A stretch of 64,000 nucleotides of DNA, taken from NCBI GenBank assembly GCA_001599915.1, contig BCIG01000014.1:186001-250000 (forward strand). The letters are read 5' to 3'. A program made the translations under genes and the position numbers. Source of the stretch: Symbiotaphrina buchneri. Taxonomy: Eukaryota; Ascomycota; Symbiotaphrinales; Symbiotaphrinaceae. Below, one piece after another: positions 57,827-64,000 of the stretch (the first letter of the stretch is position 1; every line of letters begins with the position of its first letter). The notes beneath the pieces were generated by a model. The model saw only the letters and a list, made by a program, of their open reading frames with translations. It made no database searches and was not told the origin of the DNA.

Positions 57827-60593
57827 TCAGCGGGCTTGTGGAGCTTTTGGAGCAGTCCCCAGCAGAATCCTGAGCGTCCAGTTGAGCCAGGTCTCCTTTG
57901 ACGTTCGCTCATCTTCAAGCTGTTGTGCTCGAGCTTCAACTGCCTCCACTTGCCGCTCAAATTCCGAGACCGCATCGTCCACATCATTGAGTTTTGAAGC
58001 CAATGTGTTTAGCTCATACTCTAACTTCGCATTCAGCACTTCAAGATCCTTTAACGCCTCTGTCAATTCCCCCTTTTTCCCTTCCAAGAACTCCTTGGAG
58101 GCCGTTTGTAAGTCCTGGTACTCGTCCAAACGTTGGTAGTATAGCATGTTCAACTCTTCTTGGTCCCGATTGCACTGTTTGTCAAGCTCTTCCACTTCGG
58201 TAACTTTCTTTTGCATCCACGCAACCAATCTTGTTTCTACTTCTGCAAGCTTCTCTCTTAACTGCTTCGCAGCCTCAACAAGATATGCTTCTTGCAGCAG
58301 CACTTCGACGGCATCTTGCTGATCCTCAGCTATATCCGTCGCGAACCATCCAATACCAGTCCATGTTAGTATACCATCCTCGGCACTGCTGAAGGACATT
58401 CGCCGCGGGATCCAAGCATCCTCTTCTCCTCGACTCCAGAAGGACATAAGCATAGACGTACTGTGTGTTCTCCTCAAGAGTGTGCCAACTTGACTATTTT
58501 CTACTTCACCAGAAGCCGTTGCCTTGCTCATCGGCCTCTGAACCAGAGGATTGATGGATGCTTTCGGATCGTTCACGGCCGTAAGTACCTGATTCTGCGA
58601 ACCAAGGCTAGTGGTACTCGTAGGAACATATTCCCGGTATAGTTCTGTTGAAGGGGGCTTAGAAGAACGTAGCCTATCATCATGTGCTATGTCGTCATTG
58701 TCAGATACAATGAGATCCTGAGATTCCGGGCCAGTGGCATTCTGATCATCCAGCCGCACCAAGCTTCCGCCGAAAGTGTCGTTTCGTTTCTGCGTGTCCA
58801 CAGAGCCATTCCCATATGCTTCGGGTGATGGCGACAAGGAGGGACCACGACGATTTGACGCTCCGATCAGATTGGGGTCGTCAGAGGCGCCATCCCGGTG
58901 GTCCTTGGAACGCTTGTTATGATGGCGCCGGAAGCCCGATCGACCGACGGCATCCTTGATCCTCTCCAACCCACTCCGGGCGTCATCCACTCTCCCACTA
59001 ACAGATTTCATCACTGCTTTTCTCGTGTGCTGATCTTTATCTGGGCTCTCTAGGCTCGATTGTGACATGGGTGCGCGATTTGGGTACATATCCTCAACAT
59101 GACCATGCAGGCGGTCATGGCCATTCTCTTCCTCGACAGCCTCTCGGTGATCGTTGCTCCATACGTAATGCCCTTGATCGTCTTTGTGAAAGTTGAGGGC
59201 TCTATCAGAAGCAGACACACCGAGCAGATCATGCCCGCTCTTTCTCGGTTTTCCGTACCATAGCCATTTGGACCGGCCACCGTGGACTAATTGTACGAAC
59301 GTTTCGATGTCCAGGGTTTCGATATCTCCAATCCCTGCCTTTTCCTTGCCACCCACCATGCCCATCACCATCTCTCCACCTTTCCCACTCAGTTCGGCTA
59401 CTGTTGACTTCACAGTCTTCGGAACGATCCAACCTTCCTTATTCACAGCTTTAGCAGTGACCCTGTGTAGACGATCGAGGGTCCTCCGGTCAAGCCTCCG
59501 TGTCCTAGGAAGTTTCTGAGACTTCTGGAAATAATCGATCCCCCTCTTCAAGCTACTGATATCGAACACATCTTTAGCTACAGGAGCACCATAGGCATTA
59601 AGGCGGTTCCGCGCTCCCATGAGCATCCCTAGCAATGCGGAAACAGTGGTTGGTCCCAAGATCCCATCATTTGGCTCAATACTGAAAACTTCGATCCCAA
59701 TATCAGCCCACCAGTCGTTTATCGCTTTCTCTGTAACATCACAGAGGAGACCATCAACATATTCAGCAGCGAGCTCTGCGAACATCATAAGAGCCACTTG
59801 GCAAAGCTTGACCAGCTCCATGACAGCATCGTAGAAGGGTATCCGATCGCTGGTCCGGTATAGCTGATAGAATTTGGCCTTAGTAGCACTAGTAGGCTCG
59901 GAAAGAGTAAGGCCAGCGCGACCAGAACAGCCCAACCTTTTCAAATTCTCGTTAACAATGAAGTCATTTCGATGATTTCGAATATCACCGTCAGGGACCG
60001 GGATAACTGTCAAAGCTGACGGAAAACTGCTCAAATTGGTGACCATCAAAGTGCCCAGGGGCGTTTCCTTTCTGCGCGCATGATTCTCGGAGACAGCTTT
60101 ATAATATACTTTGAGTCTGGCGGACCATGTACGCTCATCTGCTGGCACACTCAGAACAGCGACGACCGCCGAATGAGATGGATCCCCAGTATAACTATTG
60201 ATAACGAATGTTGGATGGGCTCGAGAGCAGGCCCATTGCTCAACAATGTAGACCTCGTAGCCCGGTAGGCGACGCCTACGTTCAAGGACGGTGGTGCAAG
60301 GATCTTCCTCCAGATACCTAGTCTATAATCAGTATTGATAAATGGTCATCAACTGTCACAAGCACCTACCGGAACGCAACTGGATCGGTGAAAACAAAAC
60401 GCTGATGCTTTTGCTGACTAGGGTACTCATCAATCCGATTCCCTGTAAAGCCCACTTCTGACGACTCTACCCGTCGATAAGTCAGATCATCACCGGATCC
60501 ATCTGTCACAGAAGCTGCGGTAGAAATGCGTGACAGGTCCTTTCTTGCCAAACCCCCTTGCCCATCCGCTTGGGGCAGACTGGAAACTGACAT
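57827..60593 (-). CDS. Stb2/Stb6-like protein (Sin3-binding family)
   Basis: Yeast Stb2 and Stb6 were found as binding partners of the Sin3 co-repressor; the fungal family shares a large N-terminal domain of unknown fold. Two exons (60593-60370 and 60317-57827, 52-nt intron) give 904 residues. The conserved part runs from about residue 60 to 340: QRFVFTDPVAFRYLEEDP, RRLPGYEVYIVEQWACSR, PTFVINSYTGD, WSARLKVYYKAV, LGTLMVTNLSSFPSALTVIPV, and DVTEKAINDWWADIG. The middle is disordered. The last 170 residues are a long coiled coil (EAAKQLREKLAEVETRLVAW ... EYELNTLASKLNDVDDAVS) before a short hydrophobic end. The splice restores AFRYLEEDP. The upstream codon at 60608 is GTG, so the ATG at 60593 (MSVSSLPQADG) is used. 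Family placement is from memory. Confidence 0.82.
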
Positions 60594-61272
60594 ATTCGTG
60601 ACTTGCACGATCTGGACCGACTAGAGTCGAATGGTGAGGCCCGTGTCCCACGATCAGTCCCGGACACTTTCTTCACCCATCAGGCGGTGTGGAAATGTTC
60701 GTCTTCACCACCTCGTATCGGTGAGCCAAGTGGAGTGGAGGCTGTAAGCGCCATACTAGAAACCTATAGCAGCATTGTGTTCTGAACTGGCTATCTCAGC
60801 AACCTTGGGGCTGGCTACGCGGAATGGTGTATGTCTTGTCTGTTCCGATATACTTCGTACTTGCAGCCATCGATTCGTTCACCTGACAGCGGAGGACGAT
60901 TCATAGGCTCGGCACATGCAAATGGGCATTGGTCTGTGCTCGCGGGGTGACTTCATTGGTCGGTCTAGGGGTTACCGCTACGAAGTACGAAGCCAAGTAC
61001 GGATCTTAGTTGCCGGCGAACCCCACGATTCACCGTTTCGTGCTCCATTCGGCTCGATGTCACCAGCTCGGCCGCATGCAACTGTATTTCTGCTACCTGG
61101 TATTCAGCGCCACGGCCATCGACGACTACAAGCAGGAAGCCCCAACTGATGCCTATCTACCTGTACTGGCACATACTATCTAGCGCGGCAATCTCACTTG
61201 TGATTGTCAAATACTGAAAGCACCTGTCCATCGGCAAGGTCTTTTGACCGGCCCTTCCTACTAGGTGCCAAT
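60594..61272. promoter_or_regulatory. divergent intergenic region, Stb6-like / rmd5
   Basis: These 679 bp lie between divergent starts. No gene or clear motif is visible. Confidence 0.5.
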
Positions 61273-62679
61273 ATGGAGGTTCTCCAGAAGGAGCTGGACA
61301 GGTTATCCAAAAAAGCCAACTTATCCAAGAGCATAGATGATGTTCAGAACACGATCGACTTGTTACTAGCAGCTCGAAACGGGATAGCAGGTGGTGAGTT
61401 GCTCCTCTCCTGCTATTGGGATCACGAGAAGCTGATGGTTCGTGATTACAAGACCCGGACTCTGCGTCCCTGACGTTAGCGAAACTACAGAATCCTGTGA
61501 CAGAAGCCTTTGATAAAACTAACGATGACTTGAAGGAGGTTCATTCAGGCCTCTCCAAATATGGTAGAGCTTTGGATAAGGTATCTGACATTCCTGGACA
61601 AACAGTCCTCCGAAGCTGACCTCCGGCTTTAAATAGAAATTCAAGGATAAACCTTTACCTACAACAGAATACGATGCATTGTCATCTCATCCTACTCTTA
61701 TCAACCGTGCGATAGCCATGCACTTGCTGCGAGAAGGCCAATTCTCCGTCGCGTCTACGTTCCTTTCCGAAGCTGCAGGCAACCCGCCCAAGGCCCAGCC
61801 AACCCCTGGCTCCCCTAACCCGGATGAATATGATATGGAAGATGCGGATCTGGGTTCCCTAAAGTCGCAAGCTCTTCAACAACAGTTCGCGGATATGTAT
61901 CGCATTCTACATGAATTGCGCGAGAGGAGAAATCTGCAACCAGCCATCGACTGGGCTAGGGCAAACAGCAAAGTTCTCGAGGAAAGAGGCAGCAACCTTG
62001 AATTCGAGCTCGGAAGGTTGCAGTTCGTCTGGCTCTTCCAGGGTGGAGGAACAGATGGCACAACGGCAGAGGTTTCTCAGGGACCGCAAAGAGCTTTAGA
62101 GTATGGTCGGAGGGAATTCGGCAATTTCCAAGGTAGATACCTTCGAGAAATCCAGCAGCTGGGGGGTGCGATGGCATACCGGCCCAATCTCGGCCAGTCA
62201 CCCTATCGATGGATCTTTGATAACGAGTCCGGTTGGGAGGAAGTGGCAAGCTCCTTCACGAGGGAATTTTGCTCACTGTTAGGCTTGTCGGCCGATTCGC
62301 CATTATACATAGCTGCTACTGCAGGGGCTATAGCACTACCTGTGCTCCAAAAGGTTCAGACTATCATGGAGAAAAAGAGGACGGAATGGACAACGCAGAA
62401 TGAACTCCCAGTAAGTGAAGAAAAAACAGAACCGTGCAAGGGCAAGCTAACCATTGGTAGGTGGAGATCCCGCTTCCACCGTCTTACCACTTTCACTCCA
62501 TTTTCGTCTGTCCTGTTTCTAAGGAGCAGACGACTGACGACAATCCCCCCATGATGATGAACTGTGGTCACGTCGTGGCACAGGAATCGCTGATGAAATT
62601 GAGCAAAGGGGGCAGATTCAAATGCCCTTACTGCCCTGGAGAGAGCCATCCAAAGGATGCAAGGAAAGTTTTCCTATGA
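61273..62679 (+). CDS. rmd5: GID/CTLH ubiquitin ligase subunit Rmd5 (Gid2)
   Basis: Rmd5 is the catalytic RING subunit, with Fyv10, of the GID E3 ligase that degrades gluconeogenic enzymes when glucose returns. Four exons (61273-61393, 61453-61580, 61637-62410, 62461-62679) give 413 residues. An N-terminal coiled coil is followed by a LisH motif ([23 protein letters not shown]), CTLH region ([27 protein letters not shown]), and CRA region. The degenerate RING reads [28 protein letters not shown] and [10 protein letters not shown], as in human RMND5A, ending DARKVFL. Ser replaces a zinc-binding cysteine after the first CP, the family's known peculiarity. Intron 1 uses an AAG acceptor (ttacaag at 61452); the join [18 protein letters not shown] supports it. 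Fyv10 is excluded by the RING sequence. Confidence 0.92.
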
Positions 62680-63004
62680 TAAGGGTTGGTGGATGGGAGG
62701 TTGCGTATATGGGAGTTCAGGAATTCTATATAGCATATCAAGGCGTCTTGGATCAGGAGATGCAGGGTACCGGTAGTTTGCCTATAATGTTAGAAATTAG
62801 CACCCTCAAATTGACGACCCATAAAAGACGTGATATATGATTTACTGACAATAAAAATGTTTACCAGACCAAACTTCCTCGAAGAACATAACTCGATGGA
62901 AGACGGCTTAATGGCTTTACTCCCTTGGTCTTTCTATTAAAGCGGAAACATTCCGCCCAGAGCTACGGATATTTGTTGCCCCACGAAAATATTCCCTCCG
63001 CAAG
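62680..63004. other. intergenic, rmd5 3' region and WDR89-like promoter
   Basis: These 325 bp lie between two plus-strand genes. Nothing else is seen. Confidence 0.5.
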
Positions 63005-64000
63005 ATGGAGCAGCTCCGGCCTTTGAAGTCGTCTTCAGTGTCGCTTCCACCGGACTCCTATATTTATTCAATAATTCCTACAGCGGGTTCTTCTCTCGCA
63101 GTTATTTCCTCGGACGATTCTATTCGCGTCCTCGATCCCGAAACATTTGCGCTTCGGGAAGAACCTTGGCTCAAAGTGCACAATGGGGTCACTTGCTTGG
63201 AACGATACGACAGTTTGGGGAATGTGCTGGCAAGTGCTGGTCGAGAAGGGGCCATTCGAGTCACAGATCTACGGTCAAGGAAGCAAGTGCTAGAGTTCAA
63301 TGGTATGCGCAACTGCACTACCAAACGTGGTGTCTGATGCTGATCTTGCCCCACCACGAAGGAAGCAATGGACCAATTCTGTCGTTGGATTGCAACCCAG
63401 GCACAAATGCCATGGCAGCTGGAACTGAACTCTCACATTCTCAAGCTGTTGTTATGCTGTGGTATGTTCAACGAGAAGGGCATAGATACCTCTTCAATGC
63501 AATCATCTGACATCTCCCAGGGACATAAGGTCGCCGAAACAGCCGCGGATACAGTACAGCGAGTCGCATAATGACGATGTCACAGATGTGGGCAGCACAT
63601 TGTTCCGCGCATGGTTTACAACAACGCTGACTTCGTCAATAGGTGCGGTTCCATCCGACGCAGCCAGCAATCTTGTCGTCAGGAAGTACGGACGGGCTTC
63701 TGAACATATACGATACCACAATTGACGACGAGGATGAAGCACTCTATCAAGTTATCAACCACGGTTCCTCGATCCATCACGCAGGATTTCTTAATGAGAA
63801 GGATATATACGGGCTTAGCCACGACGAAACTCTGTCAATCTATCAATTGGCCACCCCAGACGAGAGGGTGGAAGAGCCTGCGCCATTAGCATTCGGTGAT
63901 CTACGGCCAAAGTTGAACTGCGAATATGTGGTGGAGCTTATAGTTTCGGCCTCAGGAGGACCGCTGCTGGCTGCTGGCAATCACAGGTACTTGAACTCAA
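63005..64000 (+). CDS. WDR89-like WD40 repeat protein, cut by the window edge
   Basis: This is a WD40 scaffold of unclear role. Four exons are visible: 63005-63302, 63362-63461, 63521-63587 and 63643-63986, with a probable donor gtactt at 63987 before the edge. WD blades read YSIIPTAGSSLAVISSDDSIRVLD, VTCLERYDSLGNVLASAGREGAIRVTDLR, ILSLDCNPGTNAMAAGTEL, VVMLWDIRSPKQPRIQYSESHNDDVTDVRFHPTQPAIL, SSGSTDGLLNIYDTT and GFLNEKDIYGLSHDETLSIYQL. The VRFHPTQPAILSSGSTDGLLNIYD blade is characteristic of WDR89 relatives. Intron 1 needs an AAG acceptor (cgaag at 63361). Only the first four or five blades are in the window, so family placement is moderate. Confidence 0.83.

Noticed and set aside
1-64000. biosynthetic cluster, CRISPR array, rRNA or intact mobile element
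   Set aside because: No synthase, transposase or integrase frames, no regularly spaced repeats and no rRNA-like sequence were seen; CRISPR arrays are not expected in a fungal nuclear genome.

Overview
This window is nuclear DNA of a filamentous ascomycete (Pezizomycotina). The evidence is: intron-rich genes with short GT-AG introns (mostly 47-75 nt) carrying CTAAC/CTGAC-like branch sites, a group III hybrid histidine kinase with HAMP repeats (Nik1/Os-1/NikA type), a fungal NoxA-type NADPH oxidase, and fungus-specific families (DUF7727-like, DUF7732-like, Stb2/Stb6-like). A class cannot be fixed from the sequence alone; Eurotiomycetes or Dothideomycetes relatives are plausible. I see no secondary-metabolite cluster, no intact transposon, no virus-derived element, no rRNA and no convincing tRNA. 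This is a conserved, gene-dense core region.

Layout. 1-13 kb: BET3 (TRAPP, -), U5 snRNP 40K WD protein (+), RPB1 (RNA polymerase II largest subunit, -), SWD1 (COMPASS, +, divergent from RPB1), and a Gly/Ser-rich, probably GPI-anchored surface protein (-). 14-24.7 kb: quinone oxidoreductase (-), DSK2 ubiquilin (+), NADPH oxidase NoxA (-), a small membrane protein (+), mismatch-specific thymine/uracil DNA glycosylase (-), RTC3-like SBDS-domain protein (-). 25-36 kb: RhoGEF (-), NAS2 proteasome chaperone (+), Ran GTPase (+), a 2.5-kb gene-free stretch, and an arrestin-like gene with an in-frame TAG (+). 36.6-46 kb: ULS1-like SNF2/RING translocase (-) and NikA (-). 48-64 kb: RidA (+), an uncharacterised acidic protein with a frame break (+), a large disordered protein (-), mitochondrial lysyl-tRNA synthetase (-), TIM10 (+), Stb6-like protein (-), RMD5/GID2 (+), and a WDR89-like WD protein running off the right edge (+).

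The genes do not form one pathway. They are housekeeping functions: transcription and chromatin (RPB1, SWD1, Stb6-like, ULS1), ubiquitin/proteasome (DSK2, NAS2, RMD5), mitochondria (MSK1, TIM10), signalling (NikA, NoxA, RhoGEF, Ran). The most useful observations concern gene structure: a 9-nt micro-exon in BET3, repeated use of AAG 3' splice sites, one GC-AG intron, an in-frame TAG inside the arrestin-like gene, and a 7-bp tandem duplication that breaks the frame of another gene. Exon coordinates were joined by hand from frame, splice motifs and remembered family sequences; no alignment was run.
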